Shown here in pieces: positions 49,422 to 58,377 of a stretch of 64,000 nucleotides of DNA. The notes under the pieces were generated by a model. That model was not told where the DNA came from, did not search any database, and saw nothing but the letters and a program-made list of their open reading frames with translations. The translations under genes and the position numbers were made by a program. The stretch's first letter is position 1, and each line of letters opens with the position of its first letter. Source of the DNA: Subtercola frigoramans. Lineage in GTDB: Bacteria; Actinomycetota; Actinomycetes; Actinomycetales; Microbacteriaceae. Where the stretch lies: positions 1,984,001 through 2,048,000 of the forward strand of contig NZ_JAFBBU010000001.1 in NCBI RefSeq assembly GCF_016907385.1. The letters run 5' to 3'.

Positions 49422-50662
49422 GGTTCTACGCGAACTCCCTTGCCGACCACGGTGATGCCGGTTTCTGTCACGGTGAAGCCACGTTCGCGGTCGCGAGCGT
49501 GGTCGATTCCGATCATGGCCCCGGCAGCGACAACCACGTTCTTGTCCAGAATAGCGCGGCGCACGACCGCGTCAGGCTCGATGTGCACGCGGTCGAACAG
49601 CACCGCGTCTTGAACGAGGGCGCTCGACTCGATGGTGACCCAGGGGCCGAGAACACTGCGCTCGATGCGGGCGCCCGAGATGAGGCAGCCGAGCGAGACG
49701 ATCGACTCGATCGTCGTGCCGCTGTTGCCCTTCGCGTCGCGAACGAATTTCGCAGGCGGCGAGTTGAGCTGCTGCGTGTAGATCGGCCACTCGCTGTTGT
49801 AAAGATTGAAGACCGGCAGCGCCGAGATGAGGTCCTGGTGGGCGTCGTAGAACGACTCGATCGTGCCCACGTCGCGCCAGTAGTAGCGGTCACGGTCTGT
49901 GGCACCGGGAACCTCGTTGTCAGAGAGGTCGTAGACAACGGCCTCACCCCTCGAAACGAAGTCCGGGATGATGTCCCCGCCCATGTCGTGATTCGAGTTG
50001 GGCTTCTCGCCGTCTCTGATGACAGCCTCAATGAGAGCGTCGGTGTTGAACACGTAGTTACCCATCGAGGCCAGCACCTCTCCGGGGGAGTCGGCGATGC
50101 CGACGGCGACCTTCGGCTTCTCGAGGAATTCGGAGATGAAACCGGGCTTTTCGGGGTCAGTCTGGATGATGCCGAACTGGTCGGAGAGCTCCATCGGCTG
50201 GCGGATCGCGGCGACGGAGGCGCTGGCACCCGACGCGACGTGCGCCCGGATCATCTGCGCGAAGTCCATGCGATAGACGTGGTCAGCACCGACGACGACC
50301 ACGATGTCGGGCATCTCGTCGCGAATCAGGTTGAGGCTCTGCAGAATGGCGTCGGCCGAGCCACTGAACCAGCGCTTGCCGAGGCGCTGCTGGGCAGGTA
50401 CAGAGGCAACGTAGGAGTCGAGGAGGCCGGAGAGCCGCCACGTCTGCGAAATGTGGCGGTCGAGACTGTGCGATTTGTACTGGGTCAGCACAACGATCTT
50501 CGTCAGCCCCGAATTGATGAGGTTCGACAGTGCGAAGTCGATCAGGCGGTAACCGCCACCGAACGGGACACCGGGCTTCGCTCGGTCTGCGGTCAGGGGC
50601 ATGAGCCTCTTACCTTCGCCACCAGCGAGAACGATGCCGAAAATCTTCTTTGATGCAGCCAT
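49418..50662 (-). CDS. glgC: Glucose-1-phosphate adenylyltransferase
   Basis: Makes ADP-glucose for alpha-glucan synthesis. The 414-residue protein has the pyrophosphorylase signature [17 protein letters not shown] near residue 14, [10 protein letters not shown] near 38, WFSGSADAI near 98 and a C-terminal left-handed beta-helix. It is divergent from the GT4 synthase, as in mycobacteria, and overlaps serB. TATTGT six nt before the ATG suggests a leaderless start. Confidence 0.97.
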   Translation of the reverse strand: MAASKKIFGIVLAGGEGKRLMPLTADRAKPGVPFGGGYRLIDFALSNLINSGLTKIVVLTQYKSHSLDRHISQTWRLSGLLDSYVASVPAQQRLGKRWFSGSADAILQSLNLIRDEMPDIVVVVGADHVYRMDFAQMIRAHVASGASASVAAIRQPMELSDQFGIIQTDPEKPGFISEFLEKPKVAVGIADSPGEVLASMGNYVFNTDALIEAVIRDGEKPNSNHDMGGDIIPDFVSRGEAVVYDLSDNEVPGATDRDRYYWRDVGTIESFYDAHQDLISALPVFNLYNSEWPIYTQQLNSPPAKFVRDAKGNSGTTIESIVSLGCLISGARIERSVLGPWVTIESSALVQDAVLFDRVHIEPDAVVRRAILDKNVVVAAGAMIGIDHARDRERGFTVTETGITVVGKGVRVEP

Positions 50663-50668
50663 AGCTCA

Positions 50669-50742
50669 ACAATAGGACACCCGCGACACGGCAGAAGAGC
50701 ATGAACACGGACCTGTACTCCTGTGATGTTCCGTACTAGGTT
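50669..50742. promoter_or_regulatory. glgC / GT4 synthase divergent promoter
   Basis: Minus-strand TATTGT (50669-50674) lies 6 nt before the glgC ATG. Plus-strand TAGGTT (50737-50742) lies 7 nt before the GTG of the GT4 synthase. Neither gene has a Shine-Dalgarno, so both mRNAs look leaderless. The 87-nt spacer is short enough for shared control. Confidence 0.5.
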
Positions 50743-50749
50743 CATGGCT

Positions 50750-51931
50750 GTGCGCGTCGATGTGATTTCCAGAGAATATCCACCAGAGGTCTATGGCGGG
50801 GCGGGGGTGCACGTCGCCGAACTGGTCAAAGCCCTCCGTGTGAACATCGACGTGATCGTGCGCGCCTTCGGCGCCCCGCGCAGTGAAGGCGGGGTGTTCT
50901 CCTACCAGACACCGACGGAACTAGTCGGTGCGAACCCCACGCTCTCCACCCTGGGCGTCGACCTGCAGATCGCCAACGACTTGGCAGGTGCGGATGTCGT
51001 GCACTCCCACACGTGGTACGCCAACGCAGCCGGCCAGCTGGGGTCGATGCTGCACGGCATCCCGCACGTCGTCACTGCTCACTCACTCGAGCCACTCCGA
51101 CCCTGGAAGGCCGAACAGCTCGGCGGCGGCTACCGCGTGTCGAGCTGGATCGAGAAGAACGCATTCGAGAGTGCCGATTCTGTGATCGCCGTGAGTGGAG
51201 GCATGCGGAACGACATCCTCCGCTCGTACCCGGGGATCCCCGAAGACCGGGTGAGCGTCGTCTACAATGGCATCGACCTCGAGAAGTGGAAGCCAGTGCA
51301 CGACCCCGAGGTGCTTCAGCGCTGGGGAATCGACGTCTCACGGCCATCCGTGGTCTTCGTCGGCCGCATCACGCGCCAGAAGGGCCTGCCGTATCTTCTT
51401 CGCGCGGCCCAGCAATTGCCGGCGGACGTGCAGCTGATCCTCTGCGCGGGTGCGCCTGATACTCCGGAGATCATGGCCGAGGTCACTGCAGGCGTGCGGG
51501 CACTTCAGGAGGAGCGCTCTGGCGTGGTCTGGATTCCCGAACTGCTGAGCCAACACGACCTCTCAGCTGTGCTCTCGAGCGCGACGGTCTTCGTGTGCCC
51601 GTCGGTGTACGAACCGCTCGGAATCGTCAACCTGGAGGCCATGGCGTGCGCGCTACCTGTCGTCGGAACAGCGACGGGCGGCATTCCTGAGGTCGTCGAC
51701 GATGGCGTCACAGGACGACTCGTGCCCATCGAGCAGCTGAGCGACGGCACAGGCACCCCGGTCGACCCGGAGCGTTTCGTGCGCGACCTCGCGGGCACCC
51801 TCCGTGAGGTTCTGGTTGACCCCGATTCTGCACGGATGATGGGTGCCGCTGGCCGACTTCGCGCTGAGAGCATCTTCAGCTGGAAACAGATCGCGGAAGA
51901 GACCGAACGCATCTACCGCAGCCTGTTGTGA
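50750..51931 (+). CDS. glgM: GT4 glycogen synthase / maltose-1-phosphate synthase
   Basis: A 393-residue GT4-family, GT-B-fold glycosyltransferase. The N-terminus reads SREYPPEVYGGAGVH and the C-terminal domain has PSVYEPLGIVNLEAMAC. This subfamily, called GlgA in older annotations, was shown in mycobacteria to use ADP-glucose to make maltose 1-phosphate (GlgM); which activity dominates here is unknown. I chose the GTG matching the usual short N-terminus, which fits a TAGGTT leaderless promoter. An ATG two codons upstream is the alternative. Its partner GlgC is divergent. Confidence 0.88.
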   Translation: MRVDVISREYPPEVYGGAGVHVAELVKALRVNIDVIVRAFGAPRSEGGVFSYQTPTELVGANPTLSTLGVDLQIANDLAGADVVHSHTWYANAAGQLGSMLHGIPHVVTAHSLEPLRPWKAEQLGGGYRVSSWIEKNAFESADSVIAVSGGMRNDILRSYPGIPEDRVSVVYNGIDLEKWKPVHDPEVLQRWGIDVSRPSVVFVGRITRQKGLPYLLRAAQQLPADVQLILCAGAPDTPEIMAEVTAGVRALQEERSGVVWIPELLSQHDLSAVLSSATVFVCPSVYEPLGIVNLEAMACALPVVGTATGGIPEVVDDGVTGRLVPIEQLSDGTGTPVDPERFVRDLAGTLREVLVDPDSARMMGAAGRLRAESIFSWKQIAEETERIYRSLL

Positions 51932-51954
51932 GCTGTTGCCGCAGCTGTGCCAGA

Positions 51955-51960
51955 TAGGCT
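51955..51960 (+). promoter_or_regulatory. -10 element, leaderless, for ABC ATPase
   Basis: TAGGCT ends 7 nt before the ATG of the ABC ATPase gene and no Shine-Dalgarno is present. Confidence 0.45.
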
Positions 51961-51967
51961 TGTCGCT

Positions 51968-52753
51968 ATGCCCACAGTTCTTGACCTCACAGACGTGTCG
52001 GTCGTCCGCAATGGCAATCGCATCCTCGACGACATCAACTGGAGGGTCGAAGCAGACCAACGGTGGGTGATTCTCGGGCCGAACGGCGCGGGTAAGACCA
52101 CACTGCTGCAACTGGCCTCTGCGATGGTTCACCCCAGTTCCGGCACTGCTCAGATCCTGGATTCGCGCATGGGCAGGGTCGACGTCTTCGAGTTGCGCCC
52201 GCGGGTCGGTTTTGCGTCGTCTGCAATGGCTAAGCGATTCCCCGCCGACGAGACCGTGCTGAACGTCGTTCTGACCGCCGCGTACTCAGTCACCGGGCGC
52301 TGGAACGAGCAGTATGACGAGATCGACCTCCGCCGCGCACAGCGTGTGCTCGCGGAATGGCGACTCGACCACCTCGAAGAGCGTCGCTTCGGTTCACTCA
52401 GTGATGGCGAGCAGAAGCGTGTACAGATCGCCCGCTCGGTCATGACCGACCCCGAACTGCTGCTGCTGGATGAGCCCGCCGCGAGCCTCGACCTCGGGGC
52501 ACGCGAAGAGCTCCTGCAATTGCTCGGCGGTTATGCCAGCGCCCCCTCAGCCCCCGCCATCGTGATGGTCACGCACCACGTCGAGGAGATTCCCCGCGGG
52601 TTCACCCACGTGCTTTTGATCTCCAAGGCATCGATCGTCGCCGCCGGCACTCTCGCCGAAGCTCTCACGGCAGAGAACCTCGAAGCGACCTTCGGACTCC
52701 CCATCGTTCTCACCGAATCAGACGGGCGTTATTCAGCCCGCGCTGCGGGTTGA
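51968..52753 (+). CDS. Solitary ABC transporter ATP-binding protein
   Basis: A 261-residue single ABC domain: Walker [10 protein letters not shown] near residue 38, signature LSDGEQKR near 143, Walker [10 protein letters not shown] near 164 and the H-loop VTHHVEEI. The signature is LSDGE rather than LSGGQ. No membrane or substrate-binding partner is adjacent. Orthologues are widespread in actinobacteria as stand-alone genes of unknown substrate. Confidence 0.85.
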   Translation: MPTVLDLTDVSVVRNGNRILDDINWRVEADQRWVILGPNGAGKTTLLQLASAMVHPSSGTAQILDSRMGRVDVFELRPRVGFASSAMAKRFPADETVLNVVLTAAYSVTGRWNEQYDEIDLRRAQRVLAEWRLDHLEERRFGSLSDGEQKRVQIARSVMTDPELLLLDEPAASLDLGAREELLQLLGGYASAPSAPAIVMVTHHVEEIPRGFTHVLLISKASIVAAGTLAEALTAENLEATFGLPIVLTESDGRYSARAAG

Positions 52754-52850
52754 GTGCGGCGCCACATCTGATAAGCTTTACAGCTGGCCCTCGAGCCATG
52801 ACTTTTCGTTCAATTCACCCCTCACCCCACGCAGTATCCAAGGAATCACT

Positions 52851-53102
52851 ATGAAGACCGACACCCACCCCGACTACCTGCCCGTCGTCTTTCGCGACCT
52901 GGCTTCGGGAGCAACGTTCCTCACTCGTTCAACGGTGACGAGCCAGAAGACGATCGAATGGGAAGACGGCAACACCTACCCGGTGATCGACGTCGAGATC
53001 TCGAGCGAATCGCACCCGTTCTACACGGGCAAGCAGCGCATCCTCGACTCGGCCGGTCGCGTTGAGAAGTTCAACAGCCGCTACAAGGGCTTCGGCAAGT
53101 AA
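52851..53102 (+). CDS. rpmE2: 50S ribosomal protein L31 type B
   Basis: An 83-residue L31 of the cysteine-free type B, which replaces the zinc-binding type A under zinc limitation. The start MKTDTHPDY and the motifs [21 protein letters not shown] are diagnostic. It is followed by a strong terminator. No Zur box was recognised upstream. Confidence 0.96.
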   Translation: MKTDTHPDYLPVVFRDLASGATFLTRSTVTSQKTIEWEDGNTYPVIDVEISSESHPFYTGKQRILDSAGRVEKFNSRYKGFGK

Positions 53103-53119
53103 CCCAGAAATTCTCTTCA

Positions 53120-53153
53120 CAGAAGGCGATCGGCTTCGGCCGGTCGCCTTCTG
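53120..53153 (+). terminator. rpmE2 terminator hairpin
   Basis: CAGAAGGCGA pairs perfectly with TCGCCTTCTG, and an inner CGGC-TTCG-GCCG tetraloop stem extends it. It starts 17 nt after the stop. Confidence 0.85.
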
Positions 53154-53204
53154 TGCGTGCCATCCGCAAAAGTCCGTGGTGTCGCGACTGCCCAGTTTCA
53201 CACG

Positions 53205-53504
53205 TCAATTCGCTGGGGCGTCGGTGGCCTTGGTCGTCGGGGCCGGGAGGTTCGGCGATGGCGCAGCTGGTGACGGCAGGGGAGACGACGTCGGCAAAGG
53301 AGACTCGCTTGTGACCGGACTGTCGGGGGTCGAAGTCGTTGTGGCAGGGGATGGTGCTGTGGATGCGGTGGGCGTCGGAGTCTCATCGGGAACGAGACCG
53401 CATCCTGCACAGAGCGTGACCACTGCAACGACCAATCCCGCCCGGCAGAATCTGCCGCAGCTGGTTCTCAGGGATGCGACTCGCGGCATGGGGGAGCGCT
53501 GCAA
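53205..53504 (-). CDS. Small Pro/Ser/Thr-rich lipoprotein
   Basis: A 99-residue protein with a signal peptide (basic RTSCGRFCR, then a hydrophobic stretch) ending in a lipobox LCAGC near residue 35. The rest is a low-complexity Pro/Ser/Thr tail, as in cell-wall-spanning linkers. TTG immediately follows the stop of the upstream exonuclease gene; an ATG five codons later is an alternative start. Whether it is a real protein is uncertain, but the lipobox in the right place favours it. Confidence 0.5.
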   Translation of the reverse strand: MQRSPMPRVASLRTSCGRFCRAGLVVAVVTLCAGCGLVPDETPTPTASTAPSPATTTSTPDSPVTSESPLPTSSPLPSPAAPSPNLPAPTTKATDAPAN

Positions 53505-54377
53505 TCAGCCGAGCGGCCACGCGGTGCGGGCGGTGAACGTCGGATCTTTGGTGCGGCGCATGTAGTCCTGGAAGCTGGTCGCCTGTTCGCTGAACCACTG
53601 GGCCTGCGAGCGATGCAGTTCGGCCTGGGACACGTCGAGCTCTACCCCGTAGCGAAGGGCCAGGGCCTGTGCCACACGCCCCGCCGCGATCGCGTCGGCA
53701 CCGGCGTCGTGTGCATCGAGCAGCTCGACTCCGTAGAAGAGAGCAGCTGCTTCGAGAGTGCGCTTGCCTTTTCGGTAGCGGTCGAGCGCCTTGTCGATCA
53801 CGAGGGGATCGACAACCGCGGACGGCTCGCCCAAGGGCCTGATTCCGTAGCGTTTTGCCTCGCGATCGAGGAGGGTCAGGTCGTAGGGGGCGTTGTAGAT
53901 GACGATCGACAGGCCCTCGTTGACAGCGTCGGCGAGGGCGGCAACGACTTCGGTGATGACCTCGGCTGCGGGGCGACCCTCTGCCACCGCGCGCTCGGTG
54001 CTCACCCCGTGTACGGCCGAGGCCTGTGCGGGTATCGGGATGCCCGGGTCGGCCATCCAGTCGAGGCGCGAGAGACACACGCCGTCGTGATCGATGATGC
54101 TGACGTTGGCCGTGACGATGCGACTGGTTTCGACGTCGATTCCGGTGGTCTCGAGGTCGAAGACCGCAAGGCGGTGCGACCACGCCGGCCCCGGACGAAG
54201 GATGGTGCTCACACTGGCAGGTGTGCAACTGTCAGTTGACGCGGCCCCTGGCGACGAAACGAGGGGAACCGACGGCGCCTCGGGCCGATCGACGAGCACG
54301 TGCCTGCCGTGGGGCAGGATCTCTGCAGGCTCCAGGTCGAAGAGGGTCACGGCGAGGGGCTGCGTTGATGTGGGCAC
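53505..54377 (-). CDS. DnaQ-like 3'-5' exonuclease
   Basis: A 290-residue DEDDh exonuclease related to the DNA polymerase III epsilon subunit. Acidic motif I is FDLETTG (D74, E76). Motif II is IYNAPYDLTLLD and motif III HDAGADA. The first 65 residues are a non-conserved extension. I kept the long GTG start because TAGAGT lies exactly 6 nt upstream, the pattern seen at other leaderless genes. A GTG at residue 56 is the alternative. It probably acts in repair or RNA/DNA trimming rather than as the main proofreader. Confidence 0.85.
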   Translation of the reverse strand: MPTSTQPLAVTLFDLEPAEILPHGRHVLVDRPEAPSVPLVSSPGAASTDSCTPASVSTILRPGPAWSHRLAVFDLETTGIDVETSRIVTANVSIIDHDGVCLSRLDWMADPGIPIPAQASAVHGVSTERAVAEGRPAAEVITEVVAALADAVNEGLSIVIYNAPYDLTLLDREAKRYGIRPLGEPSAVVDPLVIDKALDRYRKGKRTLEAAALFYGVELLDAHDAGADAIAAGRVAQALALRYGVELDVSQAELHRSQAQWFSEQATSFQDYMRRTKDPTFTARTAWPLG

Positions 54378-54383
54378 GATCTG

Positions 54384-54389
54384 ACTCTA
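54384..54389 (-). promoter_or_regulatory. -10 element, leaderless, for exonuclease gene
   Basis: Minus-strand TAGAGT ends 6 nt before the GTG start at 54377. It decides between two possible starts for this gene. Confidence 0.45.
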
Positions 54390-54479
54390 CGACGACCCAC
54401 CGACGGTCGGTCGTCATGCCTTCCCGCGCGCCACGGATTCGCTGGTCCCGTGCCCCCGGATGAATTCGAAACGGATCTC

Positions 54480-56201
54480 CTAGAACACCTGTTCCGTCGC
54501 CGGTTGCCCGATGTGAAGCCAGTAGAAGCTCTGCGTGGCCAGTGTGAGCGTCACCGTACCCTCTGCACTGATGGTGGGGAACTCCCCTCCACCGAAGAGG
54601 TCGGAGAGCCCGCGGCCGGCAAAATCGGCAAGGTCGATAGTCACAGAAACCGGATTGTGGGCAAAACTGAAGACACAGAGAATGCGCTCGGGTGCGTCAC
54701 CCCACTGGGTGTTCGCACCGGCGTACGAGCGAACGAAAGCCATGACCGACTCGTGGTTCGTCGGAGCGATCTTCAGGTCTCCGAGGCCGAACGCTGGATG
54801 TGCCTTGCGCACGTGGATGACGTTTCTGACCCAGTGCAGCATGGACCTCGACTGGGCAAGCTGGGACTCGACGTTGACCAAGGAGTAGTTGTACACCAGC
54901 GACTGCACCACCGGCAGGAACAGCTTGCCCGGGTCTGCTGTGGAGAACCCTGCGTTGCGGTCAGGGGTCCACTGCATGGGCGTGCGCGAAGAATCACGGT
55001 CGGGCAGCCAGATGTTGTCCCCCATACCGATCTCGTCGCCGTAGTACAGGAACGGGCTGCCGGCGAGCGAGAACAACAGAGCGTGCGCCAACTCCAGCTC
55101 GGCTCGCGAATTGTCGAGCAGCGGTGCGAGTCTGCGTCTGATGCCGATGTTGGCCCGCATGCGTGGGTCGTAGGCGTACCAGCCGTACATCGCCTGCCGA
55201 TACTCCTCCGACACCATCTCGAGCGTGAGCTCATCGTGGTTCCTGAGGAACACGCCCCAGCCGGCCCCATCAGGGATCTCGGGCACCTCGGAGAGCACGC
55301 GGATGAGCTCGCCAGCGGTCTGCGAGCGCAGAGAGTAGAAAATCCTTGGCATGACCGGGAAATCGAAGGCCATGTGGCATTCCGGATCTTCTTCTGTGCC
55401 GAAGAATGCAGCGACCTCACGGGGCCACTGGTTGGCCTCAGCGATCATGATCCGTCCGGGGTATTCGCGATCGACCATCTTGCGGAGCTTTGCGACGAAC
55501 TCGTGCGTCTTCGGCTCACCTTCGCCGTTTCCCTCCTCCGACTCGTAGAGGTAGGGGATCGCGTCGAGCCGGAACCCGTCGACACCCAGGTCAAGCCAGA
55601 ACCGAACGGTGTCGAACATCGCCTCATGAACCGCTGGGTTCTCGAAGTTGAGGTCGGGCTGGTGGGAGAAGAACCGGTGCCAGAAGAACTGTCGCCGCAC
55701 AGGGTCGAACGTCCAGTTCGACTCCTCGGTGTCGACGAAGATGATGCGGATGTCTTCGTACTTCTTGTCGGTGTCGCTCCACACGTAGAAGTCGCCGTAC
55801 GGACCCTCCGGGTCGGAGCGCGACTGCTGGAACCAGTCGTGGGCGTCAGAGGTGTGGTTCAGGGGAAGGTCGATCACGATTCGCATGTTTCGTTCGTGCG
55901 CCTTGGTGACCAGGTCACGGAACTCGTCGATCGACCCGAACTCCGGCAGGATCTTGCGGTAGTCCGAGATGTCGTACCCACCGTCTCGCAGCGGCGAGTC
56001 GAAGAATGGGGGAAGCCACAGGCCGTCGATGCCGAGCCACTGCAGGTAGTCGAGCTTCGAGACCAGGCCCGCGAGGTCGCCGGCCCCGTCTCCGTTGCTG
56101 TCGACGAACGACCGCACCATGACTTCGTAGAACACTGAGCGCCTGAACCACTGCGGGTCGAGCGTCAGGCCGGGCAGTTGAATGGGTGCGGTAAAGCTCA
56201 C
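54480..56201 (-). CDS. treS: Trehalose synthase (maltose alpha-glucosyltransferase)
   Basis: GH13 enzyme interconverting maltose and trehalose, 573 residues. Catalytic residues: nucleophile D213 (GFRLDAI), acid/base E255 (MIAEANQWP) and H322-D323 (FLRNHDE). The segments QWFRRSVFYEVMVRSF and GDGAGDLAGL are typical of TreS. The GTG has GGAAGG eight nt upstream. In many actinobacteria treS is followed by or fused to pep2 (maltokinase); neither pep2 nor glgE or glgB is in view, so the GlgE pathway cannot be confirmed. Confidence 0.93.
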   Translation of the reverse strand: MSFTAPIQLPGLTLDPQWFRRSVFYEVMVRSFVDSNGDGAGDLAGLVSKLDYLQWLGIDGLWLPPFFDSPLRDGGYDISDYRKILPEFGSIDEFRDLVTKAHERNMRIVIDLPLNHTSDAHDWFQQSRSDPEGPYGDFYVWSDTDKKYEDIRIIFVDTEESNWTFDPVRRQFFWHRFFSHQPDLNFENPAVHEAMFDTVRFWLDLGVDGFRLDAIPYLYESEEGNGEGEPKTHEFVAKLRKMVDREYPGRIMIAEANQWPREVAAFFGTEEDPECHMAFDFPVMPRIFYSLRSQTAGELIRVLSEVPEIPDGAGWGVFLRNHDELTLEMVSEEYRQAMYGWYAYDPRMRANIGIRRRLAPLLDNSRAELELAHALLFSLAGSPFLYYGDEIGMGDNIWLPDRDSSRTPMQWTPDRNAGFSTADPGKLFLPVVQSLVYNYSLVNVESQLAQSRSMLHWVRNVIHVRKAHPAFGLGDLKIAPTNHESVMAFVRSYAGANTQWGDAPERILCVFSFAHNPVSVTIDLADFAGRGLSDLFGGGEFPTISAEGTVTLTLATQSFYWLHIGQPATEQVF

Positions 56202-56369
56202 AGCAGACCTTCCCTGATAACAGTCGGGGGGCCAACAGTGCCCATGATTCACGATACCCCGGCTCAACGCGTGGCCGAAGTCGGAGTGGCGGCCCTTGTG
56301 CAATCTCCACCTGCGCGCCACCCTGTGCACAGACATGCGAGCCACAGCCTGAGCAACCGAGACAGCGGA

Positions 56370-56375
56370 TAAACT
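56370..56375 (+). promoter_or_regulatory. -10 element, leaderless, for hydrolase gene
   Basis: TAAACT ends 8 nt before the ATG at 56384, with no Shine-Dalgarno. Confidence 0.45.
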
Positions 56376-56383
56376 GGCCCACG

Positions 56384-57271
56384 ATGATTCCGCCCTCGCC
56401 CTACGCCAGCCAACTCGCCTCTCTTGCCCTCGCACGCCGCTCGATCGAAGTCGCCGGTGGCACGACAGAGCTTTGGATCTACGGGCCAGAATCCGCCGAG
56501 ACGACCATCGTCATGGTGCATGGCTTCCGCGGCGACCACCACGGACTCGAGCCGATCGCTGCGCAGCTGCCCGGCCACCGCGTCGTGCTGGCCGATCTCC
56601 CGGGTTTCGGAATCTCCACCCCCCTGGGGCGCGAACACGATATCCACGGCTATTCTGCATGGCTGCGCGAGCTCGTTCCGGCCCTCGGCCTCAGTGGGCG
56701 CATCGTGATCCTCGGCCACTCCTTCGGCTCGATCATCGTCGCCGCAGCACTCGCAGACGGATTGGCCGCTGACGCCGTCGTACTGGTGAACCCGATCGCC
56801 GCGCCCGCCCTCTCAGGGCCCCGTGGCATCCTGACCCGGCTTGCCGTCTTCTACTACCAGGTCGGCGCCTGGTTGCCCGAGAGACCCGGCTTCCGGTGGC
56901 TGCGGCTCGGGGCCGTGACGCGCATCATGAGCGTCACGATGGCCAAGACCCGCAACCCCACCCTTCGCCAGTGGATTCACAGCCAGCACGACCAGTTCTT
57001 CGGGGCCTTCTCGAATCGCGATGTCGTCCTGCAGGCTTTCGAGGCGTCGGTCAGCAACGACGTCTCCGGTTTCGCGGCCCAGATCACCCCGCCGACTCTG
57101 CTCATCGCTGCGGCCGACGACGATATCACGCCTGTTGCCGCGCAGCACCGCCTCGTCGAGCTGATTCCGGATGCCCGGCTCGTCGTGCTCCCCGGTGTCG
57201 GTCACCTTGTGCACTACGAGATGCCGGCGGAGGCCGCAGAGGCGATCGAGTCGTTCTTGAAGGCATCGTGA
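56384..57271 (+). CDS. Alpha/beta-hydrolase
   Basis: A 295-residue alpha/beta-hydrolase. The oxyanion loop HGFRGDH is near residue 46, the nucleophile elbow GHSFGS has Ser113, and the catalytic His lies in GVGHLVHYE near 279. No signal peptide. It overlaps the glycosyltransferase start by 4 nt (GTGA), so the two may act in one pathway, but the substrate is unknown. Confidence 0.88.
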   Translation: MIPPSPYASQLASLALARRSIEVAGGTTELWIYGPESAETTIVMVHGFRGDHHGLEPIAAQLPGHRVVLADLPGFGISTPLGREHDIHGYSAWLRELVPALGLSGRIVILGHSFGSIIVAAALADGLAADAVVLVNPIAAPALSGPRGILTRLAVFYYQVGAWLPERPGFRWLRLGAVTRIMSVTMAKTRNPTLRQWIHSQHDQFFGAFSNRDVVLQAFEASVSNDVSGFAAQITPPTLLIAAADDDITPVAAQHRLVELIPDARLVVLPGVGHLVHYEMPAEAAEAIESFLKAS

Positions 57272-58377
57272 AGATCGTCTTCGACTGCCGGTACACCCGC
57301 ATCGGTCGGCACGACGGCATCAGCCGGTATACGGCGGGTCTCGTGACGGCCCTGGCCGAGCTGCACCCGGTCACGATGCTCATCAGCGACGAACGCCAAC
57401 TCGGGATGCTTCCTGACCTCCCGTGGGAGAAGATCAGCTCGCCGACGAGCCCCCGCGAGCCACTGGTCGCCCTGCAGGTGAACAAGCTGCACCCCGACGT
57501 GGTCTTCACCCCGATGCAGACGATGGGCACCTTCGGTCGCACCTACCCGCTGGCGCTCACCGTGCACGACCTGATCTACTATTCGAATCCCACGCCACCC
57601 CGGGAGTTCGGATGGCCGCTGCGGGCGCTCTGGCGCCTGTACCACCTCTCGTGGTGGCCTCAGCGCTGGCTCCTCAACCGGGCCGATGCCGTGGTGACGG
57701 TGTCGGAGACGACGAAACACCTGGTGGAGGAACATCGACTCACGGCGAAGCCGATCGTGGTGGTCAGGAATGCTGCCGACGCACTCGAGGAGACCGACGA
57801 TGGCGTGGAGGTTTCGACGGGCTCAACCGGCGACGCCACCCAGCCGCGAACGAAATCGCTTGTCTACATGGGCTCGTTCATGCCATACAAGAACGTCGAG
57901 ACGCTCGTCAAGGGCATGACGTTGCTCCCCGACTACGAGCTGCACCTGATGAGCTCGGTGCGTGACGCCGATCGCCAGCGGCTCCTCGCGCTTGCCCCGT
58001 CAGCCAACCTCGTCTTTCACAACGGTGCCAGCGACAGCGAGTACGCCGCCGAGATCGACCGCGCGACCGCCCTGGTGAGTGCGTCGCTCGAAGAAGGCTT
58101 CGGGATTCCCCTCGTGGAGTCGATGAGCCGGGGTACACCCGTCGTCGTCAGCGACATTCCGGTCTTTCGAGAGATCGGGGGCGAAGCGAGCCTCTACTTC
58201 GCACCACGCGATGCGATCGCCTTCGCCCGGGCCGTGGTCCGGCTGGAGGACCCCGCCGAATGGAATTCGCGTTCCGAGGCCTCCGAGAGCCAGGCGACGA
58301 AGTTCAGCTGGGGTTCGTCAGCTGAGGCGCTGCTTGTTCTGCTTCGAGAGCTAGCTCATTCACCGGGTCGCCGTTGA
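57268..58377 (+). CDS. Glycosyltransferase family 4 protein
   Basis: A 369-residue GT-B glycosyltransferase. The N-terminal domain has FDCRYTRIGRHDGISRYT and VHDLIYY. The C-terminal domain has the GT4 donor-binding EEGFGIPLVESMSRGTPVV (Glu pair near 277-285). Between the domains (about 178-195) lies VEVSTGSTGDATQ, encoded by a REP-like sequence. The acceptor is unknown; wall or capsule mannosylation is one guess. Its 3' end overlaps the convergent histidine phosphatase by 74 nt. Confidence 0.88.
   Translation: MKIVFDCRYTRIGRHDGISRYTAGLVTALAELHPVTMLISDERQLGMLPDLPWEKISSPTSPREPLVALQVNKLHPDVVFTPMQTMGTFGRTYPLALTVHDLIYYSNPTPPREFGWPLRALWRLYHLSWWPQRWLLNRADAVVTVSETTKHLVEEHRLTAKPIVVVRNAADALEETDDGVEVSTGSTGDATQPRTKSLVYMGSFMPYKNVETLVKGMTLLPDYELHLMSSVRDADRQRLLALAPSANLVFHNGASDSEYAAEIDRATALVSASLEEGFGIPLVESMSRGTPVVVSDIPVFREIGGEASLYFAPRDAIAFARAVVRLEDPAEWNSRSEASESQATKFSWGSSAEALLVLLRELAHSPGRR
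57810..57832. repeat. REP-like half element inside glycosyltransferase gene
   Basis: TTTCGACGGGCTCAACC resembles the end sequences of the intergenic REP units (GGTTTCGA ... CTCAACC) and is itself nearly palindromic at its ends (GGTTTCGA versus CTCAACC). It is translated in frame as part of the linker between the two Rossmann domains. Confidence 0.5.
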
